Source of the DNA: Gentiana macrophylla | Taxonomy: Eukaryota; Streptophyta; Magnoliopsida; Gentianales; Gentianaceae | Assembly (NCBI GenBank): GCA_026214975.1 | Contig: CM047805.1 | Span: 193,750,601-193,814,600, forward strand | Direction: 5' to 3' | DNA length: 64,000 nt | In this document: piece after piece, positions 21,069 to 33,640 of the stretch | How positions within the stretch are numbered: the stretch's first letter is position 1 | Layout of the letters: each line of letters opens with the position of its first letter | Position numbers and translations under genes: made by a program | Notes under the pieces: generated by a model | What the model saw: only the letters and a program-made list of their open reading frames with translations | What the model was told of the DNA's origin: nothing | The model's database searches: none

Positions 21069-21837
21069 ATGTTGAACAAATTGAACCTCCATTTTATCAT
21101 TGATAATAAGCTTGACGAAACAAACTTTCTCGATTGGGAAAGGAATCTCAAAATCGTTTTTTGAGACATGAAAACATTGGCTATGTTTTGGACACGCCCT
21201 TAACTGAGGAGCCTGAAGATGCTGTAAATGAGGTATCGGTTGAGAAGCATCGAAAGCGTTGTTCTGACAGTGTTGAGGCTACTTGCATCGTGCTTGCTTC
21301 TATGACACCGGAACTTCAAAAGCAGCATGAGTCCATGGATGCTTACACCATTATTGGTCACATAAAAGAGCTCTCTGCTTCTCAGTCTCACATTGAGAGG
21401 TACGAGGTCTCGAAGGCCCTCTTTGGTTGTAAGTTGGCTCCAGCCACTCCAGTTGGGTCGTATATGCTGAAGATGATCGGATACATAGAGAGGCTTAAGA
21501 AACTGGGCCATTAGATGGGCCATGATTTAAGTGTTGACTTGATTCTGCAATCTCTATCGCACTTTTACTCGCAATTTGTGATGAACTATCACATGAACAA
21601 GATTGATTGCTCCTTCGTGGAGTTATTGAACATCCTCAAGACTGCTGAGGCATTGTTGGCAAGGGTAAGCAAGTGTTGCTCGTGGATTCTTCAAAGGGCA
21701 AGAAAAAGGCACAAAAGAAGACAAATAAGGCGAAAGGGGCTCTCAAGCCGAGGCCTAAGATAGCCAAGGACAAATCAAATGAGTCTTTCATCCATTGTGG
21801 CTAGCCTGGCCATTGGAGGAGAAATTGCAAGGCTTTC
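21069..21837 (+). pseudogene. gag of element B
   Basis: Copia-type capsid gene (UBN2-like domain). It starts at ATG 21069, reads about 31 codons, then shifts frame at a run of six T (21155-21161). It continues at 21170-21514, stops at TAG 21512-21514, and resumes in frame to about 21660. A degraded zinc knuckle lies at 21785-21835: the first Cys is lost, a TAG follows HCG, and PGHWRRNC remains. Gag would form the virus-like particle and bind element RNA. Several disabling changes make it non-functional. Confidence 0.8.
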
Positions 21838-22176
21838 TTGAGTAGCAAGAAGAAGAAGCATGGAGATGTTTCGACTTCAGGTATGTTTATGATTGAGATA
21901 AATATTGCTTATTGTAAGCCTAACCACTGGGTATTAGATACTGGCTGTGGTTCTCATATTTGTACGGATATGCAGGCACTAAGAAGGACTAGAGATCTGA
22001 GGAAAGGAGTAGTGGACCTAAGCGTTGGGAATGGATCAAGTGTTTATGCCCTAGCCGTAGGATTTTATTTTCTTTCATTGCCCAGTGGGCTAGTACTAGA
22101 ATTGAATAACTGTTATTTTGTTCCTGCTCTTACGAAGAGCATTATTTCTATTTCCGTATTGGATGATGAATGATTT
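21838..22176 (+). pseudogene. Protease domain of element B
   Basis: Open frame of 111 codons with the aspartic protease site DTGCGSHIC at about residues 39-47, following a basic KKKKHG linker. In copia elements this domain cuts the Gag-Pol polyprotein. The domain looks nearly intact but ends at a TGA before the pre-integrase region, and upstream gag is broken. Confidence 0.75.
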
Positions 22177-22265
22177 TCTTTTACGTTTAAGAATAAATGT
22201 TGTTCTTTTTCACGTGATGGAATATTTTATGGTATATTAGATATGAATTTGATATACTTAATATA

Positions 22266-23290
22266 AACAATAAGAAAGCTAAAGTAAACAACTTGAATGA
22301 ATCTTACTTGTGGCATTGTAGACTTGGTCATATAAATAAGAGTCGCATTTCCAAACTCCATAAAGATGGATTGTTGGATCACTTCGATTATGAATCATTT
22401 GATACATGTGAAGCTTGTTTACTTGGAAATATGGCAAAGTCACCGTTTAGTGGCAAAGGGATAAGATCCAATGAATTGAGCTCGTACATACCAATGTATG
22501 CGGCCCTATGTCAATTCAAGCCAAAGGAGGATACTCTTATTTTATCACCTTCACTGATGACCATTCTCGTTATGGTTATGAATACTTAAAGAAGTAAAAG
22601 TCTAAAGCCTTTAAAAAGTTCAAGGAGTTCTGGAGTGAGGTGGAGAAACAACTACGTAAAAAAAATCAAGACACTTTGATCTGATCGAAGTGGAGAATAC
22701 CTAGATGGAGAGTTTCAACATTACTTAAAGGAGAATGAGATTCTACCTGAATCGACCCCTCCTGGAACTCCTAAGATGAATGGCGTATCTGAGAAGAGAA
22801 ACCGCACCTTGTTGTACATTGTGCGATCCATGATGAGATATGCAGTTCTTCCAAAATCATTTTAGGGTATTCTCTAGAAACAACATCATATACACTCAAC
22901 CGAGTTCCATCAAAGATAGTTGAGTCGACTCCCTATGAAGTGTTCAAAAGGAAAAGGCCAACACTAGGTTACCTAAAACCTTAGGGATGTCCCATTTATG
23001 TGAAACGAACCATGCCAGAAAAATTGGAACCTAGATCTGACAAATGACTGTTGTGGGATATCTTAAGGAAACTAAATGGTACAATTTTACCATCCAGGAG
23101 AACAAAAGGTGTTTGTCTCCAGGATTGTCCACTTTCTAGAGAAAGAGTTTATTCTAGAAAGGGTCAGTAGGAGTAAGATTGATATTGATGAAATTCAAGA
23201 ACCACTTACGGATAACAATCATTTGATGGAAGTAGAGCAGACATTGCATACAGGTGTGGTGTAGACACATGTTCTAGAAACAAAGACACC
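22266..23290 (+). pseudogene. Integrase of element B
   Basis: Begins with the pre-integrase zinc site (HCRLGH near residue 9 and CEAC near 41 of the frame at 22293), then the catalytic core. An aspartate block DRSGEY lies near 22677-22700 and a glutamate block NGVSEKRNRT at 22777-22806. TAG codons at 22863-22865 and 22982-22984 fall where copia integrases normally have tryptophan. There are frameshifts around 22480-22600. The C-terminal part reads at 23076-23264. Order and motifs fit Ty1/copia (integrase before reverse transcriptase). Confidence 0.8.
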
Positions 23291-23329
23291 TCGAAGATCC
23301 ACTAGGGAACGTCGTGAACCTGAAAGGTA

Positions 23330-23954
23330 CACTGGCGTGTATCTCATGGAAGATAAGGGCCCTAAAACTTATGGGGAGGTATTGATGAGGCATGACAAAG
23401 AGAAAAGGCAAGAAGCCATGAATTCTGAAATGGAGTCCGTGAAAGACAACCAGGTTTGGAACCTAATTGATCCAACCTAAAGGAATAGTTCCTACAGGGT
23501 GTAAGTGGGTCTTTAAGATAAAGACCAACAAGGATTGGAATGTAGTTACCTACAAGGCAAGGTTAGTGGCAAAAGGTTATAAGCAAAGACAAGGAGTTGA
23601 ACATTATGTAACTTTTTCGCCAGTAGCAATGCTAAAGTCCATTAGAATTTTGCTTGCTATTGTAGCATACCATGATTACGAAATCTGACAGATGGATGTG
23701 AAAATAGCTTTCCTTAATGAGAATCAGTCTGAGGAAGTGTATATGACACAACCTGAGGGTTTCACAACCGATGATGCTGGGATGGTGTGCAAACTGCAAA
23801 GGTCCATTTATGGGCTGAAGCAAGCTTCTCGGAGTTGGAATCTTCGCTTTGATGAGACAATCATATGGCTTGATTTCATCAAGAACGAAGATGAGCCATT
23901 TGTTTACAAGAAGGTTAGGGGGAGTGGCGTAGTTTTCTTAGCGCTTTACGTAGA
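23330..23954 (+). pseudogene. Reverse transcriptase of element B, N-terminal part
   Basis: RVT_2-type domain. The frame 23467-23688 contains GCKWVFKIK and KARLVAKGYKQ; a TGA at 23686-23688 is followed by QMDVKIAFLN, EVYMTQPEGF and SIYGLKQASRSWN. It runs to LYV, where element E begins inside the codons for the YVDD catalytic motif (23950-23954 is the TSD GTAGA). The rest of the domain resumes at 35269. Non-functional because of the insertion and stops. Confidence 0.9.
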
Positions 23955-25347
23955 TGTTGGTCCTAGAGAAGTGTGAGAATATAGTCAGAGGGGGGAGGGG
24001 GTGAATGACTATATTGGACTTTCAAAAACTCTTCTGATCTTTAAAAGCTTTTGGGCAGTGGATAAGTCCCTTCTTAAACGTTGTTCCAAAGTCGATTAAA
24101 CACACAGAGTGTATAAGTAAAATGCAGTAAATAAGTGTTGTATGAATGAACACGAAGGTTTATAGTGGTTCAGGGTGGTGTAATCCCTTAATCCACTATT
24201 CTCCTGTGATGATTGAAGGAATTCACTATTGACTTTCGCCAATACAATAGTGTGATTCCCTGCCTACACAAGTTTCACAATCTCCAAGACTATCACTCTC
24301 TGGATACAAAAGCTTCAGTGACTCAGTCTTCAACATTGTTCCTTGGGAACAAATCCTTCAGCGGCTATCACAAAAGCACAACTCCTTCTCAGACTTCTCT
24401 GATTCAGTTTCTTGAGGTGAATGTGAATTTGGGAAATTCACCAAACTTGATCAGGTTCAAACTTGAATGATTCTAATTGAGTCCTTGATAATTCTGAACT
24501 TGATTCTTTGGATTGAGCAATGAAAGTTCGAATGAAGGCTGGAGAATTTTTGCAGAGTTTCAGTACTTCTTGTCCTTAATTCAATCATTTTTTTTCCTTC
24601 TCTGCCATTGCCTTCTACTTATAGACGTGATCTCCTTGATTTGAAAATTCATCCGTTGGCTATTTAATGTGGAGAATAATCATTGATTTAATTCTTGATT
24701 CCTCCTTGATTATATTCTTCATGATTTCAGTGATCTGGATTTTATTGAAACGTTCTTCATAAAGTCCGTCCTTGATTGATTCTGCATTAATTGCTTGATT
24801 TGCTTATTTTCCATGTTCTGAATAAAATGTAGACAGATTGCTTGACTTTCCTGTTTAAGCTGTTGCTTGACCGGCTTAGTGAATCCTTTTCCTTTGTTGT
24901 TGAGATCTCCTTCACTGTTTTTCTTTAATCAGTCGGTGGAGCTTTTACTTCGCCGTTTTGCTGTTTCTTTTCCTTCTTTGATATTCCAAGTATGCTTGAA
25001 CTTCACTGATCCTTTATTTATGTGAGATCAGTGTACATCATATTAAAACAATAGTTTTCATCACTTGAAATGTAACTTATACTTATCCAAGGTCATCACA
25101 AACTTCCTTGGTTATAAGTCAGTCCATATGTCTTCACTTGACTCTGCTGGTACTTGGCTGCCCTTATTATGCTAATCTTCTATCTTTCACTTAGCCATCC
25201 TACCAGTCTAGTATAGTACTTGTCTGATTGAACTTATACAACATGCCATACTCTAAGTAAAGACTTATACAAATATTTCTAACTTATTTCCGGCTTGCTA
25301 TAACATCTAGTATGGCCATCATCAAAACAAATAAAATGTTCCTAAAA
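23955..25347 (-). repeat. 3' LTR of element E
   Basis: 1393 bp, paired with 33862-35268. The plus strand reads TGTTGGTCCTAGAG... to ...AATGTTCCTAAAA, next to the purine tract. It contains G-rich runs (about 23987-24002) near the U5 end and a TATA-like CTATAAGTAG on the minus strand near 24616-24625. The 85-codon plus-strand frame at 24213-24470 is antisense chance. Confidence 0.85.
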
Positions 25348-25361
25348 ATTTCCCCCTTTTT
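25348..25361 (-). promoter_or_regulatory. Polypurine tract of element E
   Basis: AAAAAGGGGGAAAT on the minus strand, directly upstream of the 3' LTR. It is identical in type to those of D and H. Confidence 0.85.
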
Positions 25362-25487
25362 GATGATGCCAAAACCCTCATAAGCTTGAACATAAGTAAA
25401 CATTTTCATATGATAAAAAGAATGAAAATTAAAAATATTATTCATCCATGAAGGGCATTAAGATGTTCAAAGCAAAACATATTACAA

Positions 25488-28400
25488 TTACAAGTTTCTC
25501 AGATTTTGCCTGTACCTCTGGAACTTTGTAGATTGAATCCCTTCAATGTCCTTCCAGTCAATTTCTAGGAATTTCCATTTCCAATATTCCAAAGATGTGT
25601 TGTAAGAGATTCCTAGCAATACTTTCTTCTCCACAAGCCTGTTGAAGTCAGGCAAAGTTTCATGAGCTAGTGGCTCTCTAAAGTGTTTCTCCATCCTGTC
25701 CTTTGCTTCAGCAATGTGAGGAACTACAAACTTCATATCCTTGAACATCACCCATTGTTGTGGAGGGTCTAATCTGCCCATGGGTCTGAAATTTTTTACC
25801 ATGTTGTTGAAGTCATCTTGTCCTTCACTAGATAGCTCCTCTGGCCCCTTTGCAGTGAAAGATACTAACTGATCTACTCTGCTATTTGAGCCAGATGCCC
25901 CTTCCCCAGTTCCTTGCTTTAGAGAGGCATATTCTCTTTTTACCTCATTGTACATCTTTGCCATGTCTATCATTAGCTCATCATCTTGATATCTAAGCCA
26001 GTCTGCCCAAGCTTCATCTTGTGACAAGTTAGGATACAGACTGGTTTGAACTCTGAATAACTCTTTCACATTCTCCAGTATTGTTGTATCTCTTTCTTCC
26101 ATGTTTCTATAGGTGCTGAAATGCCTTTTCTGGCCAGAGAAGCTTTCAGCAGTATGTCTTTGTCTAATGCTATTGCCTCTGCTTGTACTAGACCGATGTT
26201 GGCTCCCTGAGCTTCTTTGTTGACTAGATCCAGACCTTTGCTGATTTCCTGGTCTATCTCTGTCATCATCTCTTCTTCGCACTGGGAAGGGCAGCCCAAA
26301 ACATGATTCATTTTTAGCTCTTTCCCTTTCCTCTATTTCTTTCTTCTGATGTTCTTCGGTCTCAGCTTTAACTCTTAGTTCTCTATATCTAGCTCTCAAC
26401 TGTTCTTCTGTAAAATATGGGGGTCTTACTGTTAAACCTTCAGGCTTATCACTTCTTTCCCTCTTTTTGGCAGCATCATCCTGTTGTTGTAACGGAATGC
26501 TATTTGTGGTCTCAGTTCTATTGATCAAACTGTCCATCTTGGATTTAATGGATGTAAACCTCATTTCATGAGCTGAGAGCTTTTTAACCACACTTCCCAT
26601 CCAGGTTCCAAAGGCTGAGACCATAGCTTCATTTTCAAGTGAGATATGTTGTCTTAGGCCAGAGAAGTTGTTTATGAGATTGATGTTCATCTGGCGCATT
26701 AAGTCATTTTTCCTTTGCACAACAATGTTTTAAGCGTCATGTACTCAGCCACTGCATGGAATTTGTGCTCAATTGATTGACTTTCTTCCTTGAAAGCCGC
26801 ATACATTGTTCTGAGATACAATGCTTGTTGCTCTAGTTCATCCAACAAGGAGTCCACTTCCCTTTGAAAGGTTTGATTTGATATTACATCATCCTACTCT
26901 GGTTGGACTTTTTCGGGTGTGGGTGGTGAAGAAGTCCCTGGTTGAGTGAGTGTGGGAGGGCCTAGTCCAGGTTCTTTTTCTGGTACATCCGGTTGAGTGG
27001 CATCAACATCACCTACTTCTTCTTTAAGTACTTGAGTAGGTGTAATTTTAGTGACATCCATGTCTCTCATTCCTCTTTGCTCTTTAATAGGGATGGACTT
27101 TGTTGGTGTGGAAGCAGCTAATCCAGTGTCCAACAATGCTGTTGGATTAGCTGATGTGTCAATAGATAGATGTTGTCCAATATGAATTTGCTCAGGTATG
27201 CACTCAGCTGCCTCAGTCTGCTGGTTATTTTTCTGAGCTGGTGGAGTTTGCTTGGTTGTTCCCTATTTTTGTTAGAAGGCATGCAGAGTGAGATCATCAT
27301 CAACTGCATCTGCTGCTTCTCCATCATCATTATGTTCTTCATGCTCACGTGCACCTTGTGCTCCTCCATCATCATCATTGTTTCCATCATCACCATCACT
27401 CTGATAATCATCTTCATCAGATTGATCTTCATTTTCATCTTCATCATCAGAGGGCTTGAGCAATCGAGCTTTGGCCTTCTATCATTCCCTTAGTAGAGTT
27501 TCATCAAGTACATCTACTAAGGTTGTGACACCAAGAAATCAAAAGAACCAAGCTTCTTCATCAAACATTATTGCCGAGTTTTCAAGTTGAATTCTGGAGT
27601 TTCCCATCTTCCAGTTAAGATATTCTGCAACTTTGTCATCAATATCTCTCTCAGGGATATCTGCCGGTTCTTTATGAGCCTCTTCTTCTTGTTCCTCACC
27701 ATCATCAGTTCCTTCCTCTTCCTGTTGCTCTTGTTGTTCTACTTCCTCATCTATTAACTTTCCAAAATATTCTTTGTCAAAATTCCTTTGAACCTTTTTC
27801 TTCTTCCTCTGACCAGAGGTTCTTCTACCGGGTTGCTTTCTTTTTCCTTCACCGGCTGCTTTTGGTTGTTTAACGTAGGTAAACATAACTTTGGAATCAT
27901 GCAGCCGGTGAAGTGTCACAAAAGGTGCATTGAGACACTTTATCATATAGTGGAGATGGATCCCATAGGACTTCTTTATCCAAAAGATCCTCTTTTTTCT
28001 TCTTTCCCGCTGCTATTCCTTTTTCAGCAGCAGTGGCCTCTCCTTGGATTTGCTCTTTGATTCGTCTGAAAAAGATAGGTGGCCCAGTTAAACTGTAGGC
28101 CATTGTAGATTATGCAAATAAGTCTCATTCTGGCCTCAGTCATGGCATCCATGGCTCCCAATTTTCCTTCGATGTTCTTTCCAGTCAATGCACTAAACTC
28201 ATTGAAGGGCTTCTTAAGAGCAGATCTTAGGCAGTTGAACTTTTTATTTTCTTGGGAGGCTGCTTTACCAATCTCCAACCAAAATGCATCCATGTCTTGT
28301 GGAACGAGTCCCACTTTTGCATATCCTTGATTCGAGAGTTTAAGGTGCTGCTGAATCACCTTCGCCGTTTTCACCACTTCTGTGCCCTTGACAGATTCAA

Positions 28401-28671
28401 CTATCTTGTCTTCTCCTTCATCTCCTTCAAGGAGGCCTAAGACAAATTTGGCAGATTTCCAAAAAGAAATGAGACTTTCATAGCAAATGCCAGAGATAGG
28501 AGGGTTGAGGAAGGTCATCAACCCTAGATTGGTGCAACCATCCGCCAATTGTTTTGCTTGCGCGTCATTTTCACACAGTCTTAAGTAATGTACAGATTGG
28601 AAAAACGATCATGTTGCAATTTATTGTTCATACTGTTGTCTAGATTTGGTTTTTGAGGAAAATTGAGCCAT
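25488..28671 (-). pseudogene. Extra ORF (aORF) of element E after RNase H
   Basis: A coding-like region of about 3.2 kb, probably starting at an ATG near 28671 (MAQFSSKTKS). Blocks: 28024-28548 with the aromatic motif LQFNWATYLF; 27539-27946 with basic clusters (KRKQPGRRTSGQRKKKK) and an acidic Glu/Gln run; 26894-27463, Asp/Glu-rich; and 25488-26720, an uninterrupted 410-codon frame. That last block is rich in charged and Gln/Ser residues (RSGSSQQRSSGSQHRSS) with coiled-coil-like stretches. There is no signal peptide or membrane segment. Frameshifts separate the blocks. SIRE-lineage elements carry such an ORF; its function is not established and the envelope idea is not supported here. Confidence 0.65.
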
Positions 28672-29297
28672 TTCCTTAAATAATTTTGTGTGAAAAATCT
28701 TTGAAATTCTGAGAAAATAGGGTTTAAATTTTTCAAAAGAGGGCGTAAAGTTTGTGTGAAACTGAAGTGTTGTTTATATATTTGAAGATTTTGATAGTGT
28801 GAAAGCGGTTGAATATGAAAGGATTGTGGTGAAGTAATGGCGTGATTTTGTGTATATAAATCGTAGTTTTTTAGTGTAGTGGTGGAGAGGATTCAGGCAT
28901 GTAATGATCAATTCTTGGAATCGAGGCAATGCCATCATTCCATCAATTCAAAACTAACCTCCACGATTTAAAATAAAATCCACGTGGGTAGAAAATCCTC
29001 AGATTTTCCAATGTGTAAATGCATTATTCATTTCACACTTCCTTGATAATTTTTTCACCGGTGGAGTGATGAGATTAGTATGCCTGTTACTCTGACGGTC
29101 TTTCACTAAGCTGCTTCATCAACTGTTCCTAACAATCGGTGAAGTGAACTTCGCTGGTACCAGTGCCTTACCTGCCAAGTGAGCGCACCCAAAAAGGCAA
29201 AGGTTCAGTCAGTTGGTGAAGTCACTCCGCTGATTTGCTCTAGTTGGCTGCTAATTGTAACTTAGTCAATTTCAATCATTCCCAACTTAGTTCTTAA
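28672..29297 (-). other. Spacer between RNase H and the extra ORF of element E
   Basis: About 630 bp without a significant frame. It would carry the leader or promoter of a separate extra-ORF transcript if there is one. H has about 590 bp in the corresponding place (47528-48116), with a shared CACGTGTC-like stretch in H only. No motif decides its role. Confidence 0.4.
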
Positions 29298-30240
29298 CTA
29301 ACAGAATCTTTTATGACTGAGTGGTTTTGTGAAAGTATCAGCCAACTGATCTTCTGCTGATATGTATCTCAAAATTACATCTCCTTTCTTCACATGATCT
29401 CTGATAAATTGATGTCTCACATCAATATGTTTTGTTCTTGAGTGAAGCACTGGATTCTCTGTGATTGATATTGCACTTGTATTATCACACATGATTGAAT
29501 TGTCTTCTCTTCTATTCCATAGTCTCTTAGTTGTTGTCTGATCTATAACACTTGTGCACAGCAACTACCTGCTGCTATATATTCTGCTTTAGTTGCTGAA
29601 GTAGATATGGAATTCTACTTTTTACTAAACCATGATACTAGTCTGCTGCCTAACATCTAACAGGTTCCTGAAGTGCTTTTTCTATCAATTTTACATCCAG
29701 CATAGTGTGAATCTAAATAGGATATCAGTTTGAATCCACCATTTTTTGATACCAAATTCCTACATTGATTGTGTGCTTCAGATATTTGATGATTCTGTTA
29801 GCTGTTAGCAAGTGAGATTCCTCAGGTTGAGCTTGAAATCTTTCACATACTCCTACTACAAATGCAATGTCCGGTCTGCTTACAGTTAAGTAAAGTAAAT
29901 AGCCAATAATTCCTCTGTATAGCTTCTGATCAACATCTTTTCCATTTTCATCTTTTCCAAGAACAATCCTTGCACACATTGATGTGTCTGATGTGCGACT
30001 TGTGTCCATTCCATATTTGTGTATCAAGTCCTTTGTGTACCTAGCTTGATTGATAAATATTCCATCTTCCATCTTCCATCTGTTTCACTTGTAAACCAAG
30101 GAAGTAGTTGAGTTCTCCCATCATACTCATTTGAAATTTTCTTTTCATCAGATTTGCAAACTTTTCACATAGCTTTCCATCTTCTGATCCAAAGATGATA
30201 TCATCTACATAGATCTGAACTAGCAATGTGCTTGTTCCAT
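29298..30240 (-). pseudogene. Reverse transcriptase C-terminus and RNase H of element E
   Basis: Three overlapping frames. 30041-30226 holds the catalytic IYVDDIIFGS and ELNYFLGLQV. 29725-30072 holds YRGIIGYLLYLTVSRPDIAF, the end of the copia reverse transcriptase. 29298-29564 holds RNase H motifs DNTSAI and RTKHIDVRHQFIRDHV plus the terminal LADTFTKPL. The catalytic residues are preserved, but frameshifts near 30050 and 29600-29725 break continuity, and the ETEYI region around 29590 is damaged. Confidence 0.85.
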
Positions 30241-30294
30241 CTTCAAGTTTGAAAAGAGTCTTGTCAATGGTTCCTTTGCTGAATCCAGTGTTGA

Positions 30295-31785
30295 TCAGGA
30301 ATTGTGACAGTGTCTCATACCAGGCTCTAGGTGACTGTTTGAATCCATATAGTGCCTTTTTGAGCTTGTATACTTTGTCTTCTTTTCTTTTGAGTTGGAA
30401 ACCAGGGGTTGTTCCACATATACTTCCTCCTCTAGGAGTCTATTTAGAAATGCACTCTTGACATCCATCTGATATACTTTTAAGTCTTTATGGGCTGCAA
30501 AAGCTAGAAAAGGTATAATTGCTTCCAATCCTGCTATTGGTGCAAAGGTTTCATCATAATCTATGCTTTCTGCTTGTAAATATGCTTTTGCAACTAGTCT
30601 TGCCTTGTTTCTGACAACAGTTCCTTGTTCATCCATCTTGTTTCTGAATACCCATTTTGTTCCAAAGATGTTGGACATGTCTGGTCTGTCAAAAAGTTCC
30701 CAGACCTCATTTCTCTCAAATTCATTGAGTTCTTCTTGCATGGCTGTAATCCAATCAGCATCTTGGATTGCATCATCTATTGTCTTGGGTTCCACCTGTG
30801 ACAGAAAACAAGTTAGCATGCTCTTTAGTTGTCTTCTGGTTCTGACACCTGTATGAATATCTTCAATGACTTGTTCTTCTGGATGATCTCTCAGCCAGTT
30901 TAAGTCAGGTTGAAGATGTGCTTGTTCGGGTTCTTCTACTGTTCCTGCTTGTGCATCAACTTCTTGAGCTTGTGTTGGTGGCTCTGTTGTTGTAGTAGCT
31001 GGTACTTCATCTTGATTATAAAAAATGTGGTCCAGAATGATAGCTGGCTCTGTTGTATTCATGTAGACTTGTCCTTGGGAAGCTTCTTCTTCAAAAGAGT
31101 GTAAATCTTCACTACTGGTGTTTGGTTCATCAAACACTACATGAATTGATTCTTCAATCACCAGAGTTCTTTTGTTGAGTACTCTGAAAGCTTTGCTGGT
31201 GTCTGAGTATCCCATGAATATTGCTTCATTAGCTTTTTCATCAAAAGTATGAAGCTGATTCTTGTTCAAAACAAAACATTTAGATCCAAACATGTGTAAA
31301 TGAGATATGTTAGGTTTTCTTCCATTCCACATTTCATAGGGTGTTTTCTCATGATGTTTATTGATGATGGATATATTTTGAGTATAGCATGTTGTGTTTG
31401 CTGCTTTTGCCAAAAATCTCTTTGGTAAGCTTGCTTCTGCTACCATGGTTCTAACTGCTTCCATTAGTGTTCTATTTCTTCTTTCTGCTACTCCATTTTG
31501 TTGTGGAGTTCCTGCTGGTGATAGTTGATGTATAACTCCATTTTCTTCACAGTATGTTCTAATCACTTCATTTAGGAACTTTGTGCCACTATCGGGTCTT
31601 ATCTTGATGATCTTCAACTCCTTTTCATTCTGAATTCTTCTCAGTAAATCTGGAAGCTTCTTGAGAGTTTTTCTTTTCTTGTTCATGAAAATTGTCCATG
31701 TGAACTTTGAAAAGTCATCAACCACTACTAAAGTGTATTTCTTTCCATTTACACTCACTGGTGTAACTGGTCCAAAAAGATCCAT
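30295..31785 (-). CDS. Integrase core plus reverse transcriptase N-terminus of element E
   Basis: Uninterrupted 496-codon frame. Integrase residues: [10 protein letters not shown] (first Asp near residue 23), DSGTKF (second Asp near 65) and [10 protein letters not shown] (Glu near 101). The copia linker [13 protein letters not shown] follows, then an acidic hinge, then reverse transcriptase: [26 protein letters not shown] and [10 protein letters not shown] near the end. It terminates by frameshift after YVEQP. The Met shown is internal; the polyprotein reads in from upstream. Integrase would insert the cDNA. The pol as a whole is broken. Confidence 0.85.
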   Translation of the reverse strand: MDLFGPVTPVSVNGKKYTLVVVDDFSKFTWTIFMNKKRKTLKKLPDLLRRIQNEKELKIIKIRPDSGTKFLNEVIRTYCEENGVIHQLSPAGTPQQNGVAERRNRTLMEAVRTMVAEASLPKRFLAKAANTTCYTQNISIINKHHEKTPYEMWNGRKPNISHLHMFGSKCFVLNKNQLHTFDEKANEAIFMGYSDTSKAFRVLNKRTLVIEESIHVVFDEPNTSSEDLHSFEEEASQGQVYMNTTEPAIILDHIFYNQDEVPATTTTEPPTQAQEVDAQAGTVEEPEQAHLQPDLNWLRDHPEEQVIEDIHTGVRTRRQLKSMLTCFLSQVEPKTIDDAIQDADWITAMQEELNEFERNEVWELFDRPDMSNIFGTKWVFRNKMDEQGTVVRNKARLVAKAYLQAESIDYDETFAPIAGLEAIIPFLAFAAHKDLKVYQMDVKSAFLNRLLEEEVYVEQPLVSNSKEKKTKYTSSKRHYMDSNSHLEPGMRHCHNS

Positions 31786-32240
31786 ATGTAAAAGATGTAA
31801 GATTCTAGTTGTTGATTGATGTGGCTTTGACTTGAAAGAACTCTTGATCTATTTCCCTTTCTGACATGCATCATAAAGAATTTGTTTCTTGAAAGTTATG
31901 TCAGGTAGGCCTTCCACTAGCGTGTTCTTTGATAGTTTGTTGATGGTCTTGAAGTTCAGATGATTCAGTCTTCTATGCCTAATCCGGCTAGGTGATTGTT
32001 TGTTCTTGACAAGCAGACATGTTGTCTGCTTTGGATGTCTTCCAATCTACCACATACATGTTGTCCTCTCTTCTACCTGCAAGTACAACTGTGCTCGTCT
32101 GATTTTGAATCACTTTGCATCCTTCTTTGCTGAAGTGTCCTTTTCTGAATTTAGGTCCAGTGTTGGTCCTAGGTTCAGATTCGTGTTGTCCATTGTTTCC
32201 TTTATCATCTTGACTATTGTAGACAAGACCAGATCTGGAT
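31786..32240 (-). pseudogene. Pre-integrase region of element E; protease not found
   Basis: Contains FSKEGCKVIQ and VVLAGRREDNMYVVDW, the stretch that follows the protease in copia polyproteins, and then the zinc-binding region with ACQKGK near 31860. The aspartic protease site expected between the gag coiled coil (about 32400) and this region is absent; only about 200 bp separate them. A deletion of the protease is inferred. Confidence 0.65.
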
Positions 32241-32379
32241 CGAAGCCTTAAGTTTGTAAGCTGGTGCTTCAAGTGGTGCATTGGTGGTCTTAAATGGTAG
32301 GGAGGTTTTCTCAAATGGTCTGTCAGCACTAGATGAGTGATCATCTATTGCTTGTTGATCAGTTAAGTGTACTTCCTTA

Positions 32380-33640
32380 CTAGTTGATTCAGCTTTTAGT
32401 TCATCCAGTTCTTTCTTTAATCTTTTATTTTCCTCTCTCCGATTCTCACACTCTTATTCCAGAATTTCATGATTTGTTTGAATTTCTTTAAATCTATTCA
32501 TGAGATTTTGAATTAGATTTGCAGAATCTAATGGAAAAATAGAAGATTGTGCAGTGTCAGATGTGGATCCATTAGATGAGCATGAGCTAGGTAGTACCTC
32601 TGTTCCTTCAATTTCTTTTGCCATTAAGTATAGATAGGCTTTGTTATTGTCTGAACTGGTGCCTTCACCGTCATCTAAGTCATTGTCAGATGATTCTTCA
32701 TCACTTTCATTACTGGTTTCAGCTTTCAGTGCTTTCTTGCTCTTTCTTTTATCGGATGGCTTGTATTTCTTCTTTGCTTCATCCTTGCTTTTTCTTCAAG
32801 ACAATCAGCCTTGAAGTGTCCTTTCTTTTTGCAATTGAAGCATCTGTATTCATCATCTTTTTTCTTCATGTCTTTGTTTGAATTTGACTTCTTGTATGAT
32901 GAAGAGCTTCCTTTGAATTTCTTTTTGCTGAATCTGTCAAAGCGTTTGATCAATAAAGCAATCTGCTCCTTTAGTTCTTGAGTCTCTTTGCTGGTTGAGT
33001 CAGCTGCTTTGCTTTGCTGGGGTGCAACCAGTGCATTGGCCTTGGGTGGGTCTGCTGTCGCACCGCCTTCATTGTTTAATTCAAATTCATGAGATTTTAA
33101 TTGATACATCAATGTCAAGGTGTCGGTTTTTACAAAATCTATTGTGCCATTGAGTACTGATGTGATGATCTTCCATCTTTCAGGTAGACCTCTAAAGATT
33201 TTTAGACAAACTTCTTTATGTGGATATGTATGTCCCAGTTGTTGCAGTTCACTGATGATGCTTGAAAATCTGTTATCCATTTGATCAATGGATTCACCAG
33301 TCTTTATTTTGAAATTCACAAATTTCTATTTTGCAACAGATAATTTGTTTTCTTTGACTACCTCTGATCCCTCATTGATCAGTGCCAATTTGTCCCACAT
33401 CTTCTTCGATGTTTTGCAGTCTTTAATTCTCATGAACATATTAATGTCCAGAGTCTTCAAAATCATATCTTTTGCAACAAAATCAAGATTTGCTCTTCTT
33501 CTATCATCTTTGGTGCAATCCTTCTTAAGCTTTTCTATTTTTTTCCCTTGATCTGCACATGTGGCTATCACAGTCATGATCTTAATTGGGCCATCATTGA
33601 TAACATCTAGCATCTCCTCATAAAATTTGTATTTAGACAT
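32380..33640 (-). pseudogene. gag of element E
   Basis: Copia gag. 33326-33640 and 32726-33319 together form the UBN2-type capsid domain (KMWDKL, then IFRGLPERWK and LTLMYQLKSHEFEL), with one frameshift near 33320. The second frame has a zinc knuckle CFNCKKKGHFKADC near residues 159-172, preceded by a Lys/Ser-rich linker. After it comes an acidic stretch and a coiled coil around 32400-32500, containing one stop. The long gag with a C-terminal coiled coil is characteristic of SIRE-type elements, and H keeps the corresponding part. Confidence 0.85.

Noticed and set aside
27118..27493. Overlapping Met- or Ile-rich frames on both strands
   Set aside because: They are shadows of the Asp/Glu-rich (GAT/GAC) segment of the E extra ORF in other frames.
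25488..28671. Extra ORF of E as an envelope gene
   Set aside because: No signal peptide, fusion-peptide-like or membrane-spanning segment; the composition is charged and partly coiled coil.
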